A stretch of 64,000 nt of DNA from Vespa crabro (taxonomy: Eukaryota; Arthropoda; Insecta; Hymenoptera; Vespidae). The notes under the pieces were generated by a model. The model was not told the DNA's origin. It searched no databases and was given only the letters and a program-made list of their open reading frames with translations. Below are positions 12,391 through 24,032 of this stretch, in pieces. Every line of letters starts with the position of its first letter. Position 1 is the first letter of the stretch. Position numbers and translations under genes: made by a program. Where the stretch lies: positions 5,499,713-5,563,712 of the forward strand of contig NC_060958.1 of NCBI RefSeq assembly GCF_910589235.1. The letters are read 5' to 3'.

Positions 12391-13700
12391 TTTTACAGAT
12401 GTTTTATTCGAGACAAAACTAATTCGTCTCTCTTTTACGGATTATATCCATATATTATGTAATATATAGAACGTACAGCACAAGTCAATTTCACAGTACA
12501 TATCACACCCTACATATCATAACAAAGTCCTCTTCTAGAATTCGCCATTCTGGATATTTCCATGAAAGAAATTCGAAAATTCGACCAATCAGATACAGTT
12601 TATAATATTCGTTTACATTGTATTCAATCGTAATTCGCTTTATAATAATAAAATATCAATCTAAATGATCACGATTTTTCATAAAATTTTTATTCATAAC
12701 AAATATTACAGAATAATATGCAAGAAATAAACATTAATTATATATTTATTTATAATCGATATCAATATCTCGAAATATGTCTCGAAAGTCATGCGAGTTT
12801 GCAATAATGACATTATATGAATACTTTAAAAAATTATTTGAGACATAAAAGAATTTTTATAAATCCTAAATTGTTCTGTTTGTATTTACAAAAAAGAGTT
12901 ATAATGAAATAAAACAGCAATAAACCTACAAACAATAGAAACATTCAATTCGGACATTTTCTAGACGATATATTTATAAGAATTATATTTATAAAAGTTT
13001 ACTAATTTATGATCTACATAAATATAAGGGAGTATCATTTATACAAATTTAAATATTGTAAAATAAAACATTTATTTATCATTGTAAATCTTATTGTTTT
13101 ATATTAAAACTTCTTATTTAATTCTTACAAATATGAGATTTATGATCAAGATAGAGATATATATATATATACTTGAAATCGATTGATATGCTGTTATTAC
13201 TAATATGTATTCTTACTTTTAATGATATGATAATCATATTTTGTATAATTCAATACTTGCGTGCATATAATTGAAAAATTAAAACTCATCGAACTTTTAA
13301 GAAATGCAAATTAATAAGCAGTCGTACTAGTTGAATCTAATGTATCAACGTAGAAAGCAACGTATTAGTTCAACGCCGGTTTTCGATAGATGGCTCTCTT
13401 AATAGTTGTTCTTATGGTTTTAAATAATTAATTAGCCTTTTAATTATTATTTATTTATTTTTTCATGAACTTATAAGTGTCTTCAAAATTTAAGAGTGTA
13501 ATTTTAAAGAGAAATCAATTATATTAATTTTATGTAATTTTTTTATTTTGATACAAGTTTATTTTAAAACGATTTATAATATAAAGAAAAATGACAGTTT
13601 CAACAAATTCAAGTTGTATAAAAAATAAATAATTAATAATATATTAGATTTAGAAACAGTTAGTTGTTCTTATATAAAATATTATATATTTATCTTTAGA
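12391..13700. other. Intergenic region between divergent OSCP and GAS41
   Basis: About 1.3 kb separates two divergent starts. The first 230 bases before OSCP are GC-richer and probably hold its promoter. The rest is AT-rich, with short TA tracts. No gene was recognised. Confidence 0.6.
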
Positions 13701-14691
13701 ATGGCAAGTACTAATGAATTTGGGCCGGATTCTGGTGGTAGAGTCAAGGTATTTTAGGTTATATTTCAATTATTAGAATAGTCTTAATAGATGTTAAATT
13801 TTTAAATATATTAGGATATTTTTGTTACAATATTCAATAAAATTTTAATAATTATTATATACCTAGGGTGTTACCATAGTTAAACCTATAGTTTATGGAA
13901 ATATTGCTCGTTACTTTGGGAAAAAAAGAGAAGAAGATGGTCATACACATCAGTGGACTGTGTACGTAAAACCATATCATAATGAAGATATGTCAACATA
14001 TGTTAAGAAAGTACATTTTAAGTTACATGAAAGTTACAATAATCCTAATCGTATTGTGACAAAACCCCCTTACGAATTGACAGAAACAGGTTGGGGAGAA
14101 TTTGAAATTGTCATTAAAATATATTTTCATGATCCAAATGAACGACCTGTATGTATATACATATATGTTATTGTATAAAATATGAAAGATTTTTAATAAA
14201 ACTTTTTCTTATTAAATGTTGTTATTTTAGGTCACTATATATCACATATTGAAATTATTTCAATCTACTCCTGAGATACAGCTTGGAAAGAAAAGTTTAG
14301 TATCAGAATTTTATGAAGAAATAGTTTTTCAAGATCCTACAGCATTAATGCAGCATTTATTAAATACTACTAGACCTATTACAGTTGGAACTTGGCGACA
14401 CAATACAGATTGTACGTATAAGATTAAATATTACAATATAGAAATTTAATTGGTAAATTAAATATTCTTCGTATGTATTTAATTTCTGTGATATGTTTAT
14501 AATACTCTTACCAAATAGTTGAAGTTAAAAAGGAGTCAACGATAAAAGCACTCATAGAAGCTCGTACAAAAATAAGATTACAAGTAATAGAACTAAAAGA
14601 AAAATTGACATTGGCTAAAGAAACCATATCTAAATTTAAAGAAGAAATAGCTAAGATTTCCAAGGCAGGTGGAACTTTGTCAGTAACTTGA
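13701..14691 (+). CDS. YEATS4: YEATS domain-containing protein 4 (GAS41)
   Basis: Four exons (13701-13748, 13867-14148, 14231-14411, 14519-14691) join in frame to 227 residues, the length of human GAS41. It is a subunit of the SRCAP/SWR1 and TIP60/NuA4 chromatin complexes. Its YEATS domain reads acylated histone H3 lysines. The YEATS fold spans roughly residues 15-160 and contains the conserved THQWTVYVKP strand, the HESYNNPNR stretch, the PPYELTETGWGEF segment with its aromatic Trp, and the DPNERPV motif. Residues about 170-225 form a Lys/Glu-rich coiled coil, the usual partner-binding tail. AATAAA lies at 14770-14775. The gene is ordinary and complete. Confidence 0.96.
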
Positions 14692-15053
14692 TATTTTTAC
14701 ATATTACTATTATAATTATTGGTTAAGAATAAAGTTAAGTTATGGTTAAGAGTGAAACATATGTAAACAAATAAATAAAAATAAAAAACGTTTGTACATA
14801 AATCACTAATTTTTTGTTTGTTTTTTCTTTTTCTAATCAAAAATAAATTTGTTGAACTATGAAGTATAGAGCATTATCAATAATATATTGATTCATATCG
14901 AATTTTCGATTATTACATTCGATATGACGCACGAACTTTCTGATTGGTCAATTTTAAAAAGACCGCCATAAATATCTACTCTTCACATGACAATCATATT
15001 CGAAAATTCGAGACACAACACGACCGACATAATTATTATGAATTAATATAATC
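14692..15053 (+). other. GAS41 3' end and MEIOB promoter
   Basis: The first 100 bases contain overlapping AATAAA signals. A GC-richer stretch from about 14900 to 15050, directly before the MEIOB ATG, is the likely promoter. No TATA box is evident. Confidence 0.5.
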
Positions 15054-17013
15054 ATGTCAGGAATTTGTAAGCAAGTATTACGATCATTGAAACCAGGCGC
15101 CGTAAATTCTTTAGTTATTGGAATTATTATTAATAGTTCGAATGTGAGAACATTTGATGCTTCTCGAACAAGATGTACGAATTAGCATTGTTTTTTTTTA
15201 CGAACATTTTAATGTATTTATTAAATATGACCGTTTAACAATTTTTGAACAAATTTGTTTCAGTTAATAATGGCGAACGTGCAGTTTGGACATTTACATT
15301 ACGAGATTCCGAAGAAGATTTTATTAATGTAACTGTATGGGGTACAGTGGAATTTGTTAAAAAATTAGTTGCCACTTTTCGGATAGGTACTATAGGTTTG
15401 TACAATTCATTATCATTTGATATAAAATATAGTTATAATAATTAATGAGAGGTAGTAAGATATTGTTACTAACGTTCAAGGAAACTTAAACATTGCGATT
15501 AGATATTTTATTATTCAAACAATAAGGCAGTATAGATAAGCACCAAGTAAATGGATATGTAATTTTTAAAAAATACTGTTCTTATGGATAATAATAATAT
15601 TATTTTATTAAGTTTAAGTTAAAAAATTATTTTATAGAAGTCATTTTATATAGTTATTTATTTAATAATTTAATTAATTTATTATATACATTTATTTTTT
15701 AATATTATGAATAGATTAAGATATTCATACCAATATTCAAGGAAACTTAAATATTGCTATTAGATATTCAACTATTCTGATAACAAGGCCGTGTAGATAA
15801 ACACAGTTTGCCGAGTAGGTGCATGCGAATGGTTTTTTAAAAATATGTATACTATATTATATCATAAATTATTTTATTATTATTATTGCATATTATATTA
15901 CTATTATTATTATCATTATTGCATAATTATACACATTAAAATATTATTACAGTTGAAGTGATAAATGCGAAAATTATAGCTCGACAAGCAGAGGATAGAG
16001 ACGAAATGTTTGTACCTCTTGTATCAATTCCATATAAATTAATAGTGAACGAAGGTATCGCACTTATACAGAAACACGATGCACCTACACAACATATCTA
16101 TGAGAAATTATTGACAATACCGACTAGAAGCGTGAAAAGTCTGCAAACTTTAAAATTTCTATTGCATCAAATAGAAAACTTATGCGATCAATACGTCGAC
16201 ATTTTGGTCGTGATTACGTTTGTACGTTATCTTATTTTTTTTTCAAATTCAAAAACAATCTTTCAATCATTATCATTAATATTGAGTTTAGGTAAGCGGA
16301 GAGCGTAATATTGTTACACGAGATGGTAGAAAGTTAAAATGTCGCAATTTCGAAGCAACGGATGGGTCAAGCGACTCGTCAATTGTTTTTATACTTTGGG
16401 AAAACGAATGGGTAGAAAGAGCAGCTTCATGGCAACCAAAATATACGGTTCTTTTTCTAGCAGACGCTCGTATCATTTTTGATAAATTCAAAAAAAAAAT
16501 GGTCATAAGTATAGGTCCTATATTACTTTTTCTATTATATTTTCTATATTTCTCATATTATATCATCTAATACATCAACAATATAATATAATTTATTCAT
16601 TTAGTAAGGAGAACACTGATCATAGAGAATCCCAATATACCAGAGACGGAACTCGTAAGAAAAGCGGTAGATCATTACTGTCGAGATATTCTTTCTACGG
16701 ATTCTTTTGCAGTACCTAATCGTGAGAATAAATTTTTTCTTTATACTCTTTTGTATAAAATAAGATCAGTGAGATTGTAATTTTACAATCGTAATAAAAT
16801 AGCCGATACGATCGTCACGGTGATGACTATAGAAGAAATTTCAGAACGATTAAATCAAGGAACAATCGTCAAAGACGGAAGATTACAATTTGCAACTATC
16901 TTGAAAGCTATTGTAACCGATATGAATGTAGACGATATTAATCCTGGTTTAATATCAACGAGATGGTATTCTTATTTCTATCAATATAATTTTCTAATAA
17001 GTATATAATTATA

Positions 17014-17056
<43 letters not shown>

Positions 17057-17945
17057 AAAGTAATCATCATTGAATTTACAGTGCTTTATGTAAAAAACCG
17101 GTGATTGAAAATCGTGATTCTTGTATGAATTTGGATTGTCCATGTGGCAACGGTACTCGTGCACCATTTAATGCAACGACCATCAATGTGAAAGTAAATT
17201 TAAAAGACGATTCTGGATATCTAATTGGTTGTAGATTAAGTGGAGAAGGCGCGGAATGTGCTTTTAATTGCACAGCTGCTGAATTTCAGGTAAAAACTTT
17301 ATCACAAAATTTTGAATTAGAATTTTACAGAAAAAAAGGGAATCGAACAACAATAACAATAAATTAAAATTCTTTTTTAATTAAAGTGAACATTTAACTG
17401 ATATAAATATTTTGACGCGATTGATTCTTTTTGTTACCTTCTTATTATTTCAATCGTAACGTATTTGTATTCACATTTAGTTAAAACGTGTATAGAATAC
17501 GGAGTATAAAGAATACCAAAATAGAAATGGTTAACCGGTTTCCTATATATTACTGATACGTATCGTTACACAGCATATGTATACGCCTATATATATACAT
17601 ACGAGGTCAAGAGGTCTTTTTCATTCATCAGATATGACTGGACACGGCATATTTTTTTTATCTCTTATTATTTTATATCTCAATGTATTTCATGAAATAA
17701 AAATTTCGAATGAAATTGGTAATATGATTAATAGATATTTCTATTTATACGATATACAGGCTATGACAGTAGCTCAACGGGCAGATTTAAAATGGAAATA
17801 TATCTTGGAAAAATGTGACATACGTTTACACGTGTTAGGACCGACGTCCCTCTTCCCTCGTGCTTTATATAATATTTTATCTATTCGACCAATCACCGAA
17901 GAAAACATGGAACAAAATCAACCGGATGAAACTCATAACATTTAA
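15054..17945 (+). CDS. MEIOB: MEIOB, meiosis-specific OB-fold protein
   Basis: Eight exons (15054-15174, 15264-15395, 15953-16221, 16292-16514, 16605-16721, 16803-16965, 17082-17289, 17760-17945) join in frame to 472 residues, close to vertebrate MEIOB. The family is RPA1-like, binds single-stranded DNA and is needed for meiotic recombination and crossover formation; Drosophila hold'em is a relative. Seen here are an N-terminal OB fold (WTFTLRDSEEDFINVTVWG), a central OB fold ending in INFDKF-like IIFDKFKKK, and an IENPNIPE segment. The C-terminal OB fold has an embedded zinc ribbon C342-x2-C345-x10-C356-x4-C361. The exon 4 donor (G|GTCCTA) is weak but aligns without gaps to the family. Intron 2 holds an internal duplication and intron 6 a (TA)n tract. 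Confidence 0.88.
15456..15838 (+). repeat. Direct repeat inside MEIOB intron 2
   Basis: Two diverged copies of a roughly 110-base unit start at 15456 and 15717, offset 261. Both contain TTCAAGGAAACTTAAA, a TTAGATATT block and a GTAGATAA- or GTATAGATAA-type block. The intervening DNA is AT-rich. The identity of the unit is unknown. Confidence 0.75.
17010..17052. repeat. (TA)n microsatellite in MEIOB intron 6
   Basis: About 20 TA dinucleotides, ending 29 bases before the exon 7 acceptor. Confidence 0.95.
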
Positions 17946-18363
17946 AAATATATATAAAAAAATAATACAAGGATATAAGACAAGTAAAAGAGAAGAAGAA
18001 AAAAACAAGAAAAAAAAATAAAAGGCAGTTTTAATAAAGAATGTTCTTTTTTTTATTTATTTGTTTTCTTTCTAATACATACAAATATGAGAAACGTACA
18101 ACTTTAATCTATCTTAATTTTATATCTTACTTTACGAATATATAACTTTTTTTTTGTCATTTCTGTTATTATAAATAATCAATCGAATATTATTTATTTA
18201 TGGAGATGCAATACGAATATTACCAATTATAATTCACTAAAACCAAACGTAGAGTAGATAACGATGAAACGATTAACGAACATTGCCAATCAATGAGTAA
18301 TCGACTTTAAAAAAAGAGACACGAGAAAATCGATATTGTTATGATCGTAGGAGAGGGCAATGA
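17946..18363 (+). other. MEIOB 3' end and promoter of the gag-like gene
   Basis: An AATAAA at 18033-18038 is the likely MEIOB poly(A) signal. The DNA becomes GC-richer from about 18250, ahead of a candidate untranslated first exon of the next gene. Confidence 0.5.
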
Positions 18364-18441
18364 ATGACGCGATCATTGGGTCATGCCTTCTCCAGGCCCA
18401 TGTTTTCTTCATTAAAAAAAGGATTAGAAGACGTATTTAAG
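18364..18441 (+). other. Candidate 5' untranslated exon with upstream ORF
   Basis: The segment ends in AAG|GTAAAG, a consensus donor. The next acceptor is TTTTTTTTAG at 18542. An ATG at 18364 opens 26 codons in phase 0 but reaches a stop soon after the splice (TAA at 18585-18587). It therefore forms a roughly 40-codon upstream ORF that overlaps the main ATG at 18568 in another frame. The left limit of the exon is not visible. Confidence 0.4.
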
Positions 18442-18567
18442 GTAAAGGATAAACTCTATTACTATCTTTGAACAAATGTCGAATAATAAAATAATAATTA
18501 TAGAAAAGTCTTAGTATATTAAATATGTAGCCTCTTTTTTAGGTGACCGAAGGAGATCCTGTACAGG

Positions 18568-19852
18568 ATGGAAGAGGACGTAGATAAAAAAGAAGAACAA
18601 GAAGTTGCAGAGAAACAACCCTGTTCTTTACCTAATTCAGACGAACAGCTTACATGTTCTCTTTATCTTTCCTGCAACGGTATTCCTCGTGGTCAGGATC
18701 ACCAAGATCAAGGTAGATCGAACGAGAGAACGTTTGACTTTGAATATTTTTTCTAGCTTCATTATATTCGTAATTATCAAAGATGGAGAAACTCTTCGGT
18801 CCCGATTAGAAGAAGCTATCGGCGCTTACGAGCCTTCAGGTACATGGCAAATTTCTGAAACTTCTTGCGGCTTTATTGTAACGTTCGATCGTGAAACTGA
18901 CCTGGATAATTTTTTACAACGTTGCGATTTTACACGGCTTTTTGAAGGACCCGTACAAGTATGTCGAAATCATATTAATAGAGATCTTTTATATTTCTAA
19001 ATATATAAAAGTAATGCGTTTATATTAGGTAGCTCGATTTGCTCCAAGAGATACTCGATATCGACAAGCCGTGTTACTTCGTGATGTACCTTGGGCAATA
19101 CCACTTCAAGATTTAAGCTCTGCCTTGGCGAAGCAAGGAATAGCGACTGGAATTATCGAGAGATCGCGTCAATATGTTCGCGTTGAGGTAATCCAAGACG
19201 ATTAAATAATAAAAGTCGATCTCGTGTGCGAAGAATAAACAACGATTATGTGTTAGCTTTTGGATGTGGAACATTACGAACTTCTATTAAGACAAGGATT
19301 AGATTTCTTCGGTGCTGCACGATTCAGTGCTATTCCCGAACGATGGTGGCGTCCTGGAACTGGAAATGTAACTATGCCACCAATACCTCCTGGTAATTTC
19401 CCTCTAGGACATCCTGCTGAAACATCGAATCCTCATCAAGGCGATGGTGTACTTCAGTGCTATCGATGCCAAGGTTTTTGGCATGTAGCTGCTAATTGTC
19501 GACATCTTCCAAGATGCGTTCGCTGTGGAGAACCTCATAGCGTTGAATTTTGTCCAAGGCCACGAAATAGTCCTATCTGTTGTCACTGTTCTGGTCCTCA
19601 TCATGCGGGTAACGCTAATTCAATACCCACGTTCTCTTTTTCTTCTTAGCATTCATTCTACAAATTTCTCGTAATCGTTACATTTTAGGCTACCGACAAT
19701 GTCCTGTAAGATTGCAATTATCCAATGCTACTCCCATCAGTATCACTTTAAGCACGGTACGAGCCGAAGGTCAATATTCGACAAATCCTGCCAATAATAA
19801 ATCAACAGCTTCTCCTCAAGGATTGCAATCATTAAAACCAAATCATTCCTAA
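18568..19852 (+). CDS. Domesticated LINE ORF1/gag-like CCHC zinc-knuckle protein
   Basis: Five exons (18568-18712, 18783-18958, 19029-19187, 19257-19608, 19689-19852) join in frame to 331 residues with four small introns of 69-80 bases. The order matches the nucleic-acid-binding ORF1/gag protein of jockey/R1-type retrotransposons. A PRE_C2HC/RRM-like region spans about residues 60-190 and ends in LLLRQGLDFFGAARF. Three knuckles follow: C228-x2-C231-x4-H236-x4-C241, C247-x2-C250-x3-H254-x4-C259 and C268-x2-C271-x3-H275-x6-C282. The last spacing is typical of LINE ORF1. A low-complexity Ser/Asn tail follows. No reverse transcriptase, target-site duplication or poly(A) tail was seen. One intron splits the third knuckle, so this is not a fresh insertion. 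Exon 1 (acidic, Gln-rich, before the domain) is the least certain part. The likely role is RNA or single-stranded DNA binding; the cellular function is unknown. Confidence 0.72.
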
Positions 19853-21230
19853 GCGACTAATTTCAGTTTTACGTTTGAAAAAAAGATGGTTTTCTCTTCT
19901 CCATTTTTTTGGTCGATTATTCAAAATCTTCCGGATCTCTATTATGTTGACTCGACACTGTATGAAATAAGACCCGTGATCCATGTGATCCATGATTGAA
20001 GACTGATTATAAACTTGTTCTCCGATAACTAGGCTATCGTGCTAATGTTACGTGAAAGTTTCTCTTTTTAACGAAGAAGAACGTAACACAGAAGAAACAT
20101 TTCTTTCCTCTATGTTTATCTCTATTATGTTTTGTAACTATTTTCAATTAAATACGTAACATATATATATATGCACTATATATAAATATTTTTTTTAATA
20201 ATATATTCTCTCTTTCTCTTTCTTTTTACGAATAGATATAGAGCAAACTTTCAGTCATTTTTCGAAGTATCGCGATTTCCAACAACGACGGTGAAACTCG
20301 ACTTACAAAATTTGTAAAGAAAGCTATGGTTTACTATCCGCAAAGTAATGCAAGTATCTCTGTTTTTTCTTACTTCTTTTTTACTTTTCAACTGCGCCCC
20401 ACTTTCTTCGTCCTAGTCGAAGTGAATGTTCAGTGAATCCCCCGTCACACGACGATAAAGTCGCAACAGAGGAGGGGCCACTAACATAAGGAAATAAGAT
20501 TTCCGCACAGTTATATTCAGTTATTTCATTTAAATCAATCGGTAGACCATCTCTGGACTAACAATAAATGAAAGTGCAAAACTAAGACTGAATTACATAT
20601 GTACAGTGTCTGTTGTTACGTAGTGAAAAAATGTAAAATCTGCAAAATTAAAAAGAAAGATAAGTGTGTTTATTATCGCATAATTTAAAACGATTTATAT
20701 AAATCAATTATTATATTTCAATGAATTCTTCAAAATTGAACATCATGAAAATTATATATTTTAAAATTTTTTTAAGGTAAGTCATTATTTAAGAAATAAG
20801 AAAAGTTATTTAAGTTATTATTAAAAAAAATACACAATGTTTTCGAACTATTTTGTATTTAACGACTTCTTGTGGTAGAATAGTATGTCTGGTAAAATGT
20901 TATCATTTATAATTGATACTATATGATAGGTGTTTTTTGATGTCTGTAAAAAACATTAGTTGCAAAAATCATTAGTCGCAAAAAAAAACTTACGTGTATA
21001 AAATGTGTTCTCTGTTATGTTTTCTAAATGGTCACGTACATTATTTATTAACGAAATCTTGGATGGGTCTCAAGTGAGATTTCGAAAATAATTATCAGTA
21101 TATTTGTTATTATTATTGTTTAAGAGGAAAGTGTAAGGTTTCAGGTATAAATTGTGGAAGAAATAACATTATAAATCTTATTCGGATATATGAATTTGAT
21201 GTATGGACGACTATTTTTTATAAAATTAAA
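19853..21230. other. Intergenic region before the PLA2 gene
   Basis: The first 300 bases are the probable 3' UTR of the gag-like gene. A GC-richer block at 20240-20520 could be a promoter or untranslated exon. The rest is AT-rich, with no coding exon recognised. Confidence 0.5.
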
Positions 21231-22416
21231 ATGAATTCGACGAATATGATAATATTCTTTTTCCTAACATTATTTATCAGTAGTTTACAAAAGCCTATTT
21301 TTTTTAAAAATACCTTCAAAGGATTGCGAGGAATTACGCCGGAACTTAATTGTTTAACATACGTAAGAGCGGTTTATTATTACGAGCAAACTGTTGCTAT
21401 CGTTGATCTCGCAGTTAATAACGTATTACACGATTGTAATCTTATCGAAATATAGTAAGTATTACTATTATATTGTTAATTTAGATATAGATACGCACAA
21501 AAGTATAGATAAATTAATAAATTAAATTTATATATTCGCCTTATATAGTGAACCAGAAGAAGCTAACGAAGTACTTCGAAATCTATCACTAACTGTAAAT
21601 CCACAGAAAGTGTCTTTTCAGCAGATGATAAAACTTATGCAACAATGTGAAACTTTGGATAGTCTACAATCTCAAGAATTATCTATTTCTGAAGATACGC
21701 GAAACGAAAAAAGTTATTCTCGAATAAGTTCATTAACATTATTATCAGGAATTATACCAGGTTAATTATTACTCTTTTATATTTTTTACTTTTTTTTTAA
21801 AGTAAATGTCAGTAAGTATTTGGTTTTTACCATTCTTTTCAAGGAACAAAATGGTGTGGAACTGGAGATATAGCTGAAAATTATCACGATTTGGGTCGAG
21901 AAGCAAATATTGATAGGTTAGAATAACTTTGTAAATATCTAAATGCAAGTAGAATAAATGTTACAAATATATTGTGTTCACAGATGCTGTCGCAATCATG
22001 ATTTATGCCCTGTAAAAGTAAGAGCTCAAACATCACGTTACAACTTAAATAATAATTCTTTATATACTAAGTAAGTATAATATAGTATTTTGATTTATAT
22101 GTATTTAAAAAATAGTTTTATTATATATCTTAGCATATAAGGATAATAAATAATATATATACGAACATGTGTGTAGATTTATAATACTGACATGTGAAAA
22201 AGTCTTTATATCATTTTTTATCTTACCTGTTTCAGATCACATTGTAGTTGCGATGAATTATTTTACATCTGTTTGAAAGCTACAAAAAATTCAATTGCTG
22301 ATCTTATGGGCAATATATATTTTAACATTATAAGAGTACCATGTATAGAGGATATTTCAAGTCAATGGAACCAAGAATCTGAAAAGCAATTTGTTCCAGT
22401 AAAAACAAAGTATTAG
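21231..22416 (+). CDS. Group III secreted phospholipase A2
   Basis: Five exons (21231-21454, 21549-21760, 21844-21916, 21984-22070, 22236-22416) join in frame to 258 residues. The enzyme hydrolyses the sn-2 ester of phospholipids using calcium. Residues 1-20 are a hydrophobic signal peptide. Residues about 20-140 are a propeptide-like region without a recognised domain. The catalytic domain follows: a WCGTG calcium loop near residues 147-152, then the CCRNHD motif with active-site His175-Asp176, and a CSCDELFYICL segment. The catalytic residues and most expected cysteines are present, so it looks active. Group III enzymes include bee venom PLA2, but non-venom paralogs with long N-terminal extensions, as here, are common in insects. 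Sequence cannot decide whether this is venom or housekeeping. AATAAA is at 22472-22477. Confidence 0.88.
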
Positions 22417-22558
22417 CCTTCTTTAATTGATTTTTGTTACTGTAAAATTTCTCAATTTTAAACACGATATAAATAAATATTATCAATAAAAACAAATTAC
22501 ACGTATTTTCCATTTACAAAAATATATATACATATTATTGCTGATACATACTTACATA

Positions 22559-24032
22559 CTATCTCATTGTGGATGCAATAACTTCTTCTAATGGTGACAA
22601 AAATGAGATGATATCTTGGATTTTTTGATTAATATTTGAAGATGCATGATTGCATAAATTTCCTACAAAGATATTTCCTTCATTATATAAATTCTATGAT
22701 TCAATATCAAAGGATTACCTACCTAACAACCACATGGTTTCTTTTCTTATATACTTATGACAATGAAACAATAATCCTCTTAATAAAATTTGTACATCCA
22801 AGTGAGAATATTTAGGATTTTTTAAAAATATATTCACAATTTCTTCAGAAGCATTAGACAATACATTCGCTAATATACGTAAATACGCTGCAATCTGAAA
22901 TAATTCCTTTCATTAGGACATATTAAATACATATCAAATACATACCAAAAGAGGAATAAAAATACATACCAAAGTAGTATTGGAAAAATTATTTGAAGCA
23001 GACTGATGTAAAAAATCTACGATAGATGGTAATGCATAATATAAGGACTTGCTGCATGCTATATTTGAAGATAATAATGCCAATAACCAAAAAGTATTAG
23101 CATTTTGTTCTAACAAATTTCTGTTTTTGCATGCTTCTGCAAGCTCTACCAACTCAATTTCCCTAAAATATTAGAGAATGTATAAAAATGATAAATAATA
23201 AACTTAATAACTAATTTTTATCATGTTTTCTAAAATACATACGTAATGGAAGAAAAACCACCATATATATAATGCAAAGCTGCATATATCACAGAAGAAA
23301 GAATGGTATTATCGCATTCACGCATCAATACAATTATATATTGTAAACATTTTTGTGCTTGTAAAATTTCAAACGCTTTTTTACTTCCACTGGACAAATT
23401 TCCAATAGTCCAAAGACAGACTTCCTAAAATTTAATAAATTAATAAGTTTTATCATGTTAAAATTTAAAGATATATATATTACAAAAGGTATTTATATTA
23501 TCTTACTAATAAAGGACGGTTTAAACTTTCGCATTCTGTTATTATATATGGAGATACATGTTTAGCTATTGCTGTGCAGGCTTTTGTATTACTAAGAGCA
23601 ATATTACAACAACAATTCGTAGCACCCAATTGCGAAATTGGATTGTTACTAGAAATATCCCGTGCCAATGCAAATATTATATTATCAACTTTTAATAATG
23701 TTTCAATATTTAATTCTGACTGTAAAATTAGAAATTAATTTATTAAAATTATTAAATTATACTTGGCAAAGTTCTATTGTTATATTATATGCAAATTAAT
23801 CTTGAAATTTAATTATAACCTGAATTAAAGCATTTTGCAAACGTCGATAATCGTTAACATTAAGTGTCTTCTTTTTAAGCTTCTTTGCCATTTGTGTAAC
23901 AAATATTGAAGAATAAGATGTATTTTCTATACATTCTCCAAGAGCAGGACGATTTTTATTAACCACTATAGCACGTTGCTCCTTTCTCTCTGTATTAATT
24001 GCTTCCCTTAAACGTTCTCGTATAACCTCCAT
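22559..24032 (-). CDS. TMCO6: TMCO6-like armadillo-repeat protein
   Basis: Six minus-strand exons (24032-23820, 23719-23507, 23424-23243, 23162-22970, 22894-22723, 22662-22559) join in frame to 358 residues. The N-terminus is basic and rich in Arg, Lys and Glu, like an importin-beta-binding segment. The rest is alpha-helical armadillo-type repeat, with a VCLWTIGNLSSGS stretch near the ELCLYTLGNL motif of the TMCO6/importin-alpha-like family, and a second arm hallmark, TMWLLGNLC, at the junction of the last two exons. It is shorter than vertebrate TMCO6 (about 490 residues), mainly at the C-terminus. The family's function is poorly known. It could equally be annotated as an importin-alpha-like armadillo protein. 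It is convergent with the PLA2 gene and divergent from the odorant receptor. Confidence 0.62.
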
